DNA of 64,000 nucleotides from Chondrus crispus (taxonomy: Eukaryota; Rhodophyta; Florideophyceae; Gigartinales; Gigartinaceae): the NCBI RefSeq assembly GCF_000350225.1, contig NW_005178764.1, positions 62,001 to 126,000 of the forward strand, read 5' to 3'. Of the stretch, positions 30,613 through 39,999 are shown in pieces. The number at the start of each line of letters is the position of its first letter. The stretch's first letter is position 1. The translations under genes and the position numbers were made by a program. The notes under the pieces were generated by a model, which saw only the letters and a list, made by a program, of their open reading frames with translations, had not been told where the DNA came from and ran no database searches.

Positions 30613-31024
30613 TGTAGTATAACCCCCCCCCTGGGGCTTTATTTTAGATTAGATCAACTCAGAATCGGATCGGTTACGGTAGAGCTCGATGCTCTACAGT
30701 ACCACCACGTGTAACCCCGAATACAGGGGGCGCACGTGTACACGTGTACGCGCGGGACCGAAGAGCGCACACACACACGTGTACTGTCAGCCCCGATGGC
30801 TGACAGTATTACAGTGTCGACCGACCGCTACAGTACGTCGCTACAGTACATCGGTACTGTACTATTATGATAGGTTATTATGTACATTAAATATGGAGCG
30901 GACCGGCGGCGGTGGAGGAGGACAAGCACGGACTTGTCACCCACCGACCCCCGTCTTCCCGTTCGGACGGGGTCTACGTCGAGCTGTGCATACACCCCTC
31001 TCCGTTGGGGGTGTTTATGCTACA
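30613..31024 (+). repeat. 3' LTR (412 bp, internally deleted)
   Basis: It starts TGTAGTATAAC and ends GCTACA. Relative to the 5' LTR it lacks 260 bp between two ACC trinucleotides and carries two substitutions. Confidence 0.95.
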
Positions 31025-31029
31025 CTAAC
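31025..31029. repeat. Target site duplication CTAAC (right)
   Basis: It is identical to 17,108-17,112 and directly follows the terminal CA of the 3' LTR. Confidence 0.9.
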
Positions 31030-31134
31030 GATTTCAACATGCTTCTTTGGCAAACAAATTATTGCACGGCCTTGGCAATCTTTTGGTGACTTTCTGCGAC
31101 GCAATGTCATCGAAGAAATAATGGGCGCCTCCTG
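31025..31134 (-). pseudogene. SNF2-family helicase fragment, 5' portion (right of the retrotransposon)
   Basis: Read right to left it gives SSMTLRRRKSPKDCQGRAII and CLPKKHVEIVS, matching the LRRTK...LP region of RAD5/RAD16/HLTF-type SNF2 ATPases. It then passes into the TSD. Joining across the insertion keeps the frame into the fragment at 17,112-16,976. Coding similarity fades beyond about 31,134, so this was already a short fragment when the element landed. Confidence 0.75.
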
Positions 31135-31204
31135 AAACCCAAAATACACAAAATGTGTGTACACAAATCACCATTTTTGTGTACATTCACTGTAATTTGT
31201 GTCC

Positions 31205-32219
31205 ATGGATATCATGTTCTTGCTGGAGGACACGTTTCAGACACCGTACCGCCAGATGATTCCGGTCGATGATAACGACATGATGCAGGCCTTTCACTGC
31301 TACATGCGCCTCGAGCGCGTCTTCACCGGCTCGTGGCTCGGCGCCCTGCAAGGCGCCATGTCTAGCCCCGGGAGAGGCCTGGAACCGGTCAACCACACCC
31401 TCGATCTCATCGAGACCTGCCTCGGCGACTTTGAGGGCTCCTTCTTTTACCCGGGCCCGGAGCCCTCGTTCGTCGACATCTCTGTAAGTCCTCATCACCT
31501 TTGTCCTCGCTTTTTTGCTTCTCCAAACAATGCCCGCCTGATCCTAACACCCCTTCCTCCCCAGCCACGATCTTCGAGCGCGCGCGCTCCTCTCTCAAGT
31601 TCTGGCGCAACCTGGAGCTAGCCGACGGCCGCCCGAACCTACGCCGCTGGTTTTCCGCGCGGGACGCCTGGGAGCTCGCCACGTACCTGCAGAGCGACGA
31701 CTGAACCCACATCGGCGCCCTGCCGCCGCAGATCGGTCCGGTGTCCTTCCTGCGCACGCGGAGCCCGGTGTCGCTGGCCGTCGAGACGGCCCGCAGCAAG
31801 CACGTGCTCAACGATGGCCATGAGGGCGCCCAACACCGTAAGCAGGCCGCCAACGCCATCTGCCGCAACCACGCCGCTGTCACGAAGGACGCCATGCGCG
31901 GCGTCAAGGGATGCCCGGACGAGTTTCATAGCGTCACGGACTTTGCTTTCAGGGTGCTTAGCGAGGTCGTGTTGGACCCGTCTAAGCTGGAGGAGGCGGA
32001 GATCCGGGTTAGGAAGACTGTTAAGACCGAAGAATGGGTCATGCTTGGACATGCTCTTCGGTTTGAACGAGTGAGATGCTGCTCGGAAAAAGTTGGGGGA
32101 TACATGGTGGTGCAATTCGTTCATTCATTGGGTGACTATGGAGGTAGGATAAACTATATCGGTTCTGCCCTGTTCACTCTTGCCGACATGAGCAGCCGAA
32201 ATGATTTTTTCGAATGCTG
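31205..32219 (+). pseudogene. Glutathione S-transferase family protein, C-terminal domain, broken
   Basis: The start at ATG 31,205 is uncertain and the N-terminal thioredoxin fold is absent. Helical GST C-domain features are FEGSFFYPGPEPSFVDI, then RPNLRRWFSAR and THIGALPPQIGP. A following NHAAVTKDAMRGV fits an algal/fungal GST-like family with a C-terminal extension. A GT...AG intron is suggested at 31,484-31,564 (GTAAGT to CCTCCCCAG), but splicing there leaves the frame one base off. A TGA at 31,702-31,704 interrupts the conserved segment before THIG. These enzymes conjugate or reduce glutathione adducts. This copy should be non-functional. Confidence 0.6.
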
Positions 32220-32416
32220 ATCGCGCCCCTCATGCGATTTTCCCGAGTGATGTCCTCGACTAGAACGAGCTCCGACTTTTTCACCTGCTCTAATACTGCA
32301 GCTTCTGATAGTGAAGGCGTGCGATTGTTGGCATGCAGCTTAGCGCGTACTGCTGAACCCGTCTTGACACTGGTCGTGCAAATCCGAACTTTACGTAACC
32401 TATCAGGGCAGAAATG

Positions 32417-34642
32417 TTAGTCTAGCATTCCCGCCATATCATCATCGTCACTGTCGAAATCATCTTCCAAATCTTCTGTTTGATGTCTCCACTCATTGGT
32501 GCCGCTTAGCACAGCGCTTTCGCTGCTGTCAATGTCTTGCGGTGCAGAAATGTTTAATCTGGCGAATGTCTCTTTGGAGATTTTCAACACCCCACTGATA
32601 ACCTTCTCTTTCTCCGATCTACCCGGTAACATCTCTCGCAGCGTGATTTCGGGTATCAAAGATTGGCTCCTCTCACTTGTCACGTCACCACTGACAGCTG
32701 TTGCCTCATCATGCGTTGCCGTTGTACCTGAAGGATTGTAGTTCGCCCGAACAGAGAACAATTGCCTCAGAAACCGAGCAATCCGATAGATTGTTCGAAG
32801 CATTGACGCATGTGATCCAAGAGTCATTTCCTCACCACAATGGCAATAGGCGCAGACGAAGCGCAGAGCAATTCGCAAGATGTTAATGTTGCGCTTGATC
32901 TCTGTGACACGGTTTTCGCCGTTCGAACCACCAGTGACGGTGACCTGATAAGTCGCCTGTATCACCAGGTCTTTGCTTTCCGATTTAAGAGCAGCCAGAA
33001 GCTTCCGATTGGTGACGGATGTGTGTGTATCCCACGCTACAGTAGTGTCAGGGATCTCGGAAGCGGGGACGGATTCCGCATCACTGTGCAAAAATCGAAA
33101 GGTGGGTGACGAGTGAGAGCGATGGAAAGAGTCATATTCACTCCAGTTAACCAGTAGAAAGAGGGCGCTCTCGAACATTTTGACCTTTGAGCGATCACGA
33201 GAGATTCTCAAACAGTCGTTAATAATAGTGACGATCCTCTTGCATATGAACAGATGTTTGCGCCTAGTCGGGCAGGAGGGATCCGGAGGTAACTCGGCCT
33301 TCACGCACTCGTGATGCATTCGCGCGGTGTGCAGCGTTTGCTTGTCCAAAACACCTGGTTGCAGCCAAGAAGGCTTCGTAGAAACATAAACATCAATTCC
33401 ATTGCGGTCAGCATCCCTATCAATAAAGGCTTTGGTTGTTGTAAATTCTGCCGCATATGCTCGTATACTTTCGTCGGAGAGATTTCTTGCGTTCATCACC
33501 GCACGTTTGGCTGTACTGAAGCGAAAACTTGCATGCTTTTTGCCCAGTCCGTGTTTGAATTCTGAACGAGATTTGTTATGTTTGAGCCCGAACAAGAGGA
33601 CGCTGACGACACGCGATGTCATCCGGGGGTCATCCTGGTTATTGTGATAGACATCCATAAACGAAGATAGAGTCTGTGCAAGCGATCTTGACACGGTATC
33701 CGCGTTCACTGCCGCATTGATTTCGATAATAACTGTGGGGTTGTCTTTGAGAACGTCCTTTTCCAGGTTCTTAGTTGCACCTTTCCGAGACCCTCCCTGC
33801 ACCCTTGATCGAGATGGTATTCGCGAACTACCTGCAGAGCTTTGAAGAATGAGGAGTTTGATGTCCTCTAAACTGGACGCCGTATTGGCATTGCTTTTCA
33901 CTAGGTCCGATAATGTGGCATTGCAGCTGGCCAGCTCTTCTGCCAACCTCTTGTGCATTGCCACTATGGATCGCTGCAACTCAGTGCTCTCAAGCGCGGA
34001 TGAATTCGATCGGGGTGCGTGCAAGGTAGGGTTCGAACGTGCGGCAGGCTGTAACTCGGTGCTCTCAAGCGCAGATGAATTCGACAGGGGTACCCGCGCA
34101 GTAGGGTTCGAACGTGTGGCCTCAGTCTGAGAGGGTCTTAGTCTTCGACGCTTCTCGGCGCTTCCAATTCCGGCCTGTAATGGCAATGGACGCCTCTTAT
34201 GCGCGGACACTGTACGTCGCAGACCCATGTTTCCTTGTGCTTCTTTTTGGGGGCTGGATGATGGCGAAGCTATGACTTGGAATGAAGGTCCCACAGAATC
34301 TGGCCGAAATCGCAAACGGGAAGATCTCCGCCGTGTCTTATCTGCACCCGAAGACGCTGGTGTGTGTGATTGAAGGGAAGAAGGTTCTGTAGTGTGAAGA
34401 GGTTGGCGCGGTGATGAAGGAGGCGACGACGTGTCTGGAGAAGGAGGTCGGCGAGATGCGAGAACGGCTGATTTCGCGCGAGGGGGTAACGAAGATCGCA
34501 GATTTGATGGAGGAGGACAAGTGGTGCGTTCAGAAGTCGAAATGTTTTCCTGGGGTGTGAGGAGTGCCTTCGAAGTTGAAGGGATGTTTTCGGAACCAGT
34601 ATGCGTAAAACGCCGTACATACCGCCTGAAAGAATTGCCCAT
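32417..34642 (-). CDS. Unknown protein, 741 residues
   Basis: This is an intact ORF; ATG 34,642 directly follows an in-frame GTG. Residues 1-250 are low-complexity (Ser, Arg, Pro) and hold two tandem copies of a 25-residue unit (with NSSALESTELQ). Residues about 240-270 are Leu/Ala-rich and may form a coiled coil. The rest looks globular (VIIEINAAVNADTVSRSL, SVLLFGLKHNKSRSEF, RIALRFVCAYCHCGEEM). The C-terminus is acidic (EDDFDSDDDDMAGMLD). No family is recognised. Basic stretches and the acidic tail suggest a nuclear protein, as inference. Since its neighbours are gene debris, a transposon origin is possible. Confidence 0.6.
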   Translation of the reverse strand: MGNSFRRYVRRFTHTGSENIPSTSKALLTPQENISTSERTTCPPPSNLRSSLPPRAKSAVLASRRPPSPDTSSPPSSPRQPLHTTEPSSLQSHTPASSGADKTRRRSSRLRFRPDSVGPSFQVIASPSSSPQKEAQGNMGLRRTVSAHKRRPLPLQAGIGSAEKRRRLRPSQTEATRSNPTARVPLSNSSALESTELQPAARSNPTLHAPRSNSSALESTELQRSIVAMHKRLAEELASCNATLSDLVKSNANTASSLEDIKLLILQSSAGSSRIPSRSRVQGGSRKGATKNLEKDVLKDNPTVIIEINAAVNADTVSRSLAQTLSSFMDVYHNNQDDPRMTSRVVSVLLFGLKHNKSRSEFKHGLGKKHASFRFSTAKRAVMNARNLSDESIRAYAAEFTTTKAFIDRDADRNGIDVYVSTKPSWLQPGVLDKQTLHTARMHHECVKAELPPDPSCPTRRKHLFICKRIVTIINDCLRISRDRSKVKMFESALFLLVNWSEYDSFHRSHSSPTFRFLHSDAESVPASEIPDTTVAWDTHTSVTNRKLLAALKSESKDLVIQATYQVTVTGGSNGENRVTEIKRNINILRIALRFVCAYCHCGEEMTLGSHASMLRTIYRIARFLRQLFSVRANYNPSGTTATHDEATAVSGDVTSERSQSLIPEITLREMLPGRSEKEKVISGVLKISKETFARLNISAPQDIDSSESAVLSGTNEWRHQTEDLEDDFDSDDDDMAGMLD
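33978..34127. repeat. 75-bp tandem repeat (two units) inside the 741-residue ORF
   Basis: AACTCRGTGCTCTCAAGCGC begins at 33,978 and 34,053; each unit runs to GGGTTCGAACGTG. The period is a multiple of three, so the protein gains a 25-residue repeat and the frame is kept. Confidence 0.8.
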
Positions 34643-34759
34643 CACGTTGGGAAGCGCGGCAAACTCGAACTGCGACTGTTTGTGCAGATCACTTAACTGT
34701 TTCGCGGGAAAACATTTTTCAGAAGTATGTATTAGTTGATTGCAAAGACAGCTTCTACC

Positions 34760-35491
34760 ATGCCCGCCACTTCCACCATTCGCACGCTGCGCCGCCCGCG
34801 CGCGCCACCCCCGGGGCCGATGTGCCGGCGCTGCCCGCCCGCGCCGGCCTTCGCGTTGCCGCCGCCGGTCTTGGTGGGCGTGCTGGCGGTGGTGTCCGTG
34901 TCGGTGACGCTGGCCTTCAACACACTTCTGCCGCCGCGCGCGCGCGTCTCGCTGCCGCGCCTAGCGCGCCGCCTGCGCCTGCTGCTGCCGCGCGCGTCGC
35001 GCCGCGCGTCGCGCCGCCCGCCGCCCGACCCCGTGGCCCAGCTGGACGGGCTGCGCGCACGCGCCGTGGCACAGCTGGACAACGAGCGCATCGCCTCGGC
35101 CGCGCGCCTCTCGCACGACGACTTCGTCACCCTGCCCGGCCTCCAGCGCCGCGAGCTGCTCGCCACCGCCTTCGCCGAGATCGCCAACGCCCCGCCGCAC
35201 AAGCGAGCCCCGCCCGCGCACACGGTCGCGCCCGCCGTCGACGCTTCCACCCCCGCCGCAGGCGATGGCCGCGCCGCCGTCAGGCCGGCGCGCTTCTTCT
35301 GGAACGCCGCCGAGAGCGTCAACGGTCGCGCCGCCGCGCTCGGCTTCGTGCTTTGCTTCGCAAGGGAGGTTCTCGAGCCCGGACATCCGTCGCTTGTGGA
35401 CCAGGTCGTCGATGTCGTCGTCGCTATCGCGCAGAAGACGCCCCCGTTTCTTGTCGCCGTCGTCGACCAGATCGTCGACTTGCTCACGTGA
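34760..35491 (+). CDS. Light-harvesting-like (Cab-motif, HLIP/OHP-type) protein
   Basis: The start is ATG 34,760, giving 243 residues; the open frame on the opposite strand is a shadow. The decisive motif is AESVNGRAAALGFVLCF (residue about 184 on). This is the chlorophyll-binding helix signature E..NGR.A..GF of the light-harvesting, high-light-induced and one-helix proteins. Those proteins bind pigment in the thylakoid and protect photosystems (family knowledge). The N-terminal 110 residues are Arg/Pro/Ala-rich, with a hydrophobic helix at about 37-57, consistent with plastid import sequences. A weaker hydrophobic segment lies at the C-terminus. GC content is much higher than in the neighbours. 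It could be a diverged or fused form; only one Cab-type helix is visible. Confidence 0.6.
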   Translation: MPATSTIRTLRRPRAPPPGPMCRRCPPAPAFALPPPVLVGVLAVVSVSVTLAFNTLLPPRARVSLPRLARRLRLLLPRASRRASRRPPPDPVAQLDGLRARAVAQLDNERIASAARLSHDDFVTLPGLQRRELLATAFAEIANAPPHKRAPPAHTVAPAVDASTPAAGDGRAAVRPARFFWNAAESVNGRAAALGFVLCFAREVLEPGHPSLVDQVVDVVVAIAQKTPPFLVAVVDQIVDLLT

Positions 35492-35568
35492 TTACCGCGC
35501 GGAGGGCCAGGGGAGGGAAGGCCCGCGTTTGGGGACTATCGTAGTGTAGATGCGCGTCGTAGAGTAGT

Positions 35569-36519
35569 GTGCGTGGTACTTGTTCGTCCTATCCGCTCGC
35601 GTTGACGCCGGGGGGGGGGGAGGGAGCCCGTCTCTTGCATGTCGACGGCGAGTGCCGTTTCGAGGGCCGAAGGTTTTGCCGAAACGCCTCCCGTGCTCGA
35701 CTCAAGATCAGTCTCCATCCCAACAACATTCGGAATAAATTGTTCCAATTTCTCCCTCCCGTGCCTGCGCCGGCCGGCCAAACTTCCACTACCCCATCCC
35801 ATTCCCTTACTCCCACCAACCCACCACCAAAAGTTTGGGAAAACCTAATCGCCCTTATCAGCACTTGCGAACAGCACCAGGCAGCTACTTCCCTCGCCAA
35901 GAAAGTGCTTGTCCTCATCAAGTCTGGAAAAGTTTTCAGTGGTGATTTTTCTAGTAGCGGAACGGAAGGCCCCGACGGTGTGGATCCCAAAGACCCTCAC
36001 ACCTGGTCTATGAACCACTTTGCGAACATGCTAGAATCAAAAACTTGTCCCTTGTCAAGAAAATCGCACGATGTGTTGACGGCCAAGGTTCTCATCCCGT
36101 TTCGAGGGCGCGATGAGGAGAGAGCTCTCTGCGCATGGTTATCTTCAGAGAGCAATCTGAAACAGTTGCAGGGCATTTGCAATACCATGCTTTCCCTGCC
36201 CCCGCTCACATTGAAGTCATTACACTCGGCCATCCGGTCTCAAATGAAAAATTATGACCGCATGCAGAGTCAGGGACAACTATCTGGTGCAGACGTGCTT
36301 CAGCTCCCTTTCCAAACAAGAAAACTTTTTAAAGCAGCAACGGCTTTGCAATCGGCGAACACAAATGTGGACTTGTGGCTTGATTATCTGGATTTCGAAA
36401 GGCGCATTGCACGCGAATCAAAGCTGGCAACAAAAGTCAACTGGCAGGCATTGAAGACTTTAGACGCAAAGCGAGGAGAGCTCTTTACAGAGAGACAAAT
36501 TCTCCGCAACCTTGCATGA
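35569..36519 (+). pseudogene. UTP6-like (HAT-repeat) C-terminal fragment
   Basis: The open frame runs from GTG 35,569 but has no ATG until about 36,010. Similarity to UTP6, a HAT-repeat component of the U3 snoRNP/SSU processome in ribosome biogenesis, is seen in the last 120 residues: LPPLTLKSLHSAI, QTRKLFKAATAL and TNVDLWLDYLDFERR, then VNWQALKTLDAKRG. The first 80 codons are low-complexity and probably not original. It ends at TGA 36,517-36,519. It looks like the 3' part of a gene without its N-terminus. The family call rests on HAT-motif shape, so other HAT proteins are possible. Confidence 0.5.
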
Positions 36520-36827
36520 AGAACAGCGTGCTGCTCTGGAGCGTGTTGGGAAAACGCTTGGGACGCACCATACTCGCACTGATAGATGTCAGACCTCTCA
36601 ATGACTGATTCTAACACGGGCCGTTTTATCCATCGGGCTGAAACACATTCAATGCAATACAACATTACGCTCCACTGTTCTACTGCGTACTACCAACTCG
36701 CATCTCTAAATTCCGAGCATTGTGGCGAGCCTTTTTTTGCCACAGAGCTGTCTCAGAAGCAGCGCATGTTTTGCCAGGTGAAGCCCACGATAGTATGGGT
36801 GTGGGGGGGGTAGGCGGGCAAGTTGAT
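36520..36827. other. No gene seen
   Basis: Short spacer between two convergent gene fragments; nothing recognisable beyond a run of G at about 36,802-36,810. Confidence 0.4.
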
Positions 36828-38180
36828 TTACCGCACAGCATCTTCAACAGTGCTATCGCCCTCTTCGACGAGTTCGGCGCGCTCTTCTCTAGTCCATTCA
36901 TCTTTGGTGCCGATGGAGACTTTTGAAGCACTGAAAAGGCGCTGTTGGCATATGACGGCAATGGCCATCATGACGGCACACAGGCAGAAGACGGTGGTAT
37001 TCTCATGGTTTTTGTACAGAATGAGGCAGACTATGAGATTCAAAGGAAGACGAAAGTAGTTCATAATGGCGGATCGGGTGACCTCGGGAACATACTTTGC
37101 TCGCATGGTACCCATAGCCGGAAAGTACAAACCGCAAATGACCTCAAACGCAAGCAGAGCGCCGTACACCTCCCATACATTGGATGATATGGTGGTGACG
37201 ACAAAGCAAACGACGCTTATGATGTACATATTGCGCATGAATAGCTCAGCGGGTTGTGTCTTCATAAGAAAGACGAATAAAATGCTTCCAATTATGAAGC
37301 AAACCATGAAGGAACTAAAGATCATGCCATGCGGAATCTCGCCAAGTGACATGGCATGCGACGCGGCCTGTAGCGCCGGGGTCCAACTGAAGACCATGAG
37401 ATACATGGCAGACTCAAAGCAGGACTGAATGATGCCGACAAGCAAGATCTTCTCATCGGCAATCATCATATGCCAGGCACTGCGCAAGCCGCCGGTGACG
37501 GTCTGCCTACTATCGCCAAAGTTCTCGGACCAGGACAACATGACAATGAGGCCCGTGGCGGCGAGGATGACAGCGGCCGTATCAAACGGGGCGACCTTTC
37601 CAAACTGGGCAGCGACCATGCCAGCAATCTGGCCTGCGACAATGGCGACGACAGCATTCCCAAACTAGGCCTTTGAAAAAGTGTCGGCGATGAGGTTGGG
37701 ATCAAAGCCGCGGTTGTTATGCTCCGACACAAGCCACGACTCAAAGGCCGAGAAGAGGATGCTGGTAGCAATGCCCGCCAGCAGCCTGCCGACCATCAAG
37801 GTAGCAAAGTTCGGCGAGTGCTTGGTCATGCAGGACAGGGCGTACGTGATGACGAAGACTAGGACGTTAAACTTGCGGCCATACTTGTCGGCGATGGAGC
37901 CGATAAAAGTGCCGAAGATGGCGGACGAGCCAAAGCCGGCGATGAAGAGCTGGGCGATCTCCTTCCCGTAGCCGTACGCGGCGTACAGCGCGTAGACGTA
38001 GGGCCCCTGCAGCCAGTCGGCCGCGATGGCCAGCAGGTATACGACCAGTTAGTTGTTCTGGAAGGCTGGTGGTACGGCAGGCGCTCGGCGCGCGGGCCCA
38101 GGAAGAGGGCGTAGCCGCGGATCACCTGGGCGTCGATGTCAAGCAGCGCATCCGCCAGGCCCAGGCGGCACAGGGCGTCG
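36828..38180 (-). pseudogene. MFSD5: MFSD5-like (molybdate-anion) transporter, broken
   Basis: Read right to left, the order is: VVYLLAIAADWLQGPYVYAL (first helices), KYGRKFNVLVF (the loop 2 MFS signature region), MVGRLLAGIATSILFSAFES, an intact 263-codon stretch with GIIQSCFESAMYLMVFSWTP, HGMIFSSFMVC and GLYFPAMGTMRAKYVPE, then MNYFRLPLNL and a polar tail. This is diagnostic of the MFSD5/MOT2 branch of the major facilitator superfamily (12 membrane helices). Stops interrupt it at 38,049-38,051 (TAA) and 37,665-37,667 (TAG), and a frame change lies just upstream of the first. The last 60% is undamaged, so the decay is recent. Confidence 0.8.
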
Positions 38181-38394
38181 TGTCTTGGACGGTGTTTGGA
38201 CGGCGGGTGACCACGCACGTGTGGGGGATCGTGGCCGGGTGGTGGCCGGTGGGGGATAGGGCGGCGGTGAGGTGGCGGGGGCGGGGGGGTGTTGCATGGT
38301 GCGCGCGGGGGGAAAGGACGCTAGAGTAGAGCATGCAGCAGACGACGAGGATGGAGAGCGTGCGGCGCACGATGGCGCGTCGCGGCTTAGTGAA

Positions 38395-38627
38395 ACATCG
38401 AGGTCGAGGCCGCACGCATGTCCCACGGCGACGCACGCTGGTGCCAAGCCTGCGTCCAGCGTAGTAGCCTCGTGCAGAAACCGGCGCGCGACCTCGGTCT
38501 TGCCGCACGCGAAGGAGTATTAGCTGACGGGCATCCAGCTGACGGCGCTCTTCGGATCACGGTCCACCAGCCAGTGGGCTTCTTGCAGACGAAGAATAAC
38601 GGCACCCGACTTGCGAAATTCGACGAG
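38395..38627 (-). pseudogene. CDC16/APC6-like TPR fragment
   Basis: Read right to left, about 75 codons give AHWLVDRDPKSAVSWMPVS, a TAA stop (38,520-38,522), then YSFACGKTEVARRFLHEATT and LDAGLAPACVAVGHAC. The pattern (L-V-D-x-x-P, sW, ARR-F-x-x-ATTLD, aPAw-GHa) fits the TPR repeats of CDC16, a subunit of the anaphase-promoting complex. Both ends are lost, and the MFSD5 relic follows directly. Confidence 0.65.
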
Positions 38628-38654
38628 CTATGAAGAGATGAGGGAAGGCCACTC

Positions 38655-38710
38655 CGGTGGCACTCCGCACAAGAAATGGCGGGGGGATGCTACTGCGGTG
38701 GCACTCCGCA
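38655..38710. repeat. 15-bp direct repeats
   Basis: CGGTGGCACTCCGCA occurs at 38,655-38,669 and 38,696-38,710, at the 3' end of the TMEM62-like C-terminal half. Confidence 0.8.
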
Positions 38711-39733
38711 TGTGATACGACAGCACTGCACGGTTGACCCAGATTTCCGCCCTGCTGTACCTACTGTTACCAAAAACGATACAGGAACCAAGCTCCCAAA
38801 CAACACGGTTACAGATAACATATACGGTAAATCCACGCCCGATGGATGAAAGGAAGACGGCAACCACACTGATTTCAGTCCTGCCATCCCCAGACCGGCA
38901 TCAGCCTCTCTGAGCTGATAGGTCACTATAAAGGCAGGCCCGAACCTCAGAAGCGCTGCCATGGTAAACAGAACAAACGTCGCTGCTCTTTTTCGCAGCA
39001 AACCAGGAATGCAAAACGCAAAAGTAAAGAGAAAGCCTAGAGAACATAACTTGGGCGACATTGCTTCGAAGTCAGAAAGCGAAAACAAAGCAGACAATAA
39101 TCGTATCAATCTCGCCTTCATCCCAGTCTCAGGCACCCTGTTAAACGAAAACGGGTGCGAAGCATGCCGCTGCGAAGCTGAATGAATGGTGAGCAGATGC
39201 GGTTGTCCATCGTCATACAGGGACGCATTCCACGGTACCCCATACGCAATCACGCAAACCTCAGGAGCACTCTTCTCAGACTGCTCTCCTGTTCGCTTCT
39301 CGCAGTTGGACGATAACCTCTTCACAACACCCAGTGGCACTCCATCAACACGAGCCTCCAGCTTGGACCCCTCCATCACGCGTTGAGGCCCGACAAGCCG
39401 CACATGTGAAGACATCAACGCACCCCACCCTGCGCCGACACTCTGGGTCAAACGGGATGACACGGTCATTGCGTAGTCAGATATACCATGAAGGTCTTCC
39501 TCATCTGATGAGTCTTCATTGTTGTTCCCCATGTCAGACGATCTGACGGCCTTACCATCGTCTGTAAATAAGAGACGATTGGCACTAGGCATTGCTTTTA
39601 GCAAGTCCAGTTTTCGCCTCTTGCGTTTCCGCATCAGAATCACCTCGGAAACCTCATAAATGCTGTCACCCGCCTCGTTAACATTTGACGAGTTAATTTT
39701 GTGATTGCAAGTCATTTCCTCGCTTTTAAACAA
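38690..39733 (-). pseudogene. TMEM62-like protein, C-terminal half
   Basis: This is an open frame of 347 codons. From about residue 90 it resembles the part of TMEM62 after the phosphoesterase domain. There is a beta-sandwich-like stretch (HVRLVGPQRVMEGSKLEARV, DGVPLGV, VPWNASLYDDGQPHLLTI), then hydrophobic segments (LGFLFTFAFCIPGLL, FVLFTMAALLRFGPAFIVTY, LPYMLSVTVLFGSLVPVSFL). The first 90 residues are polar and unassigned (RKRKRRK, EDSSDEED). The N-terminal half of such a protein lies at 16,208 on the plus strand. The region between them in the intact family, including the last metal ligands, is missing. It is called a fragment because no catalytic domain precedes it. Confidence 0.55.
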
Positions 39734-39995
39734 TATTTGGAATGTTCATAAACAAAACTTCTGTTGTTTCAGAAAAAGTGGCGATGTACCGTTCATAGAC
39801 AACATTGAGAATGTTTCTTAGGTCTATATGTATTGCCGCCACACATACAATAGTACTGTTATTAATGCAATCTAATTACCGTCTTTGGACAATAATAGTA
39901 GTGTTTTCCATGTCAAAAACATTGCTTTTGGACAACGTTTCGTTATTTCTTTAAAACTATCGTCCAAAAACAATACTTTTTATTGTTTTTCACGG
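39725..39995. repeat. AT-rich degenerate repeat block
   Basis: It has ACAATA, TTGGACAA, ATAGTAGTGTTTT and TATTGTTTTT words like those at 5,741-6,560. It separates the TMEM62-like half from a relic at 40,000-40,467. Confidence 0.45.
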
Positions 39996-39999
39996 TTTT

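Larger units (their letters stand above)
17113..31024 (+). mobile_element. Complete Ty3/gypsy chromovirus, copy 2, 13.9 kb, with an antisense ORF
   Basis: The layout is: 5' LTR 17,113-17,784, primer-binding site, gag 17,865-20,435, pol to 25,156, spacer 25,167-27,880, antisense ORF 30,553-27,881, polypurine tract, 3' LTR 30,613-31,024, flanked by CTAAC duplications. It inserted into a SNF2 helicase fragment. Over the 412 bp they share, the LTRs differ at two positions, so the insertion is recent. All frames look open and catalytic residues are present. The extra 5.4 kb between pol and the 3' LTR is unusual for the group. Confidence 0.95.

Noticed and set aside
31135..31204. MITE at the short inverted words ACAAAATG/CATTTTTGT
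   Set aside because: The arms are short and imperfect, and no target duplication is visible.
34732..35487. Minus-strand frame of 251 codons opposite the Cab-motif gene
   Set aside because: It exactly mirrors the plus-strand gene in a GC-rich region, is dominated by Ser/Ala/Arg/Gly, and shows no motif; it is a shadow frame.
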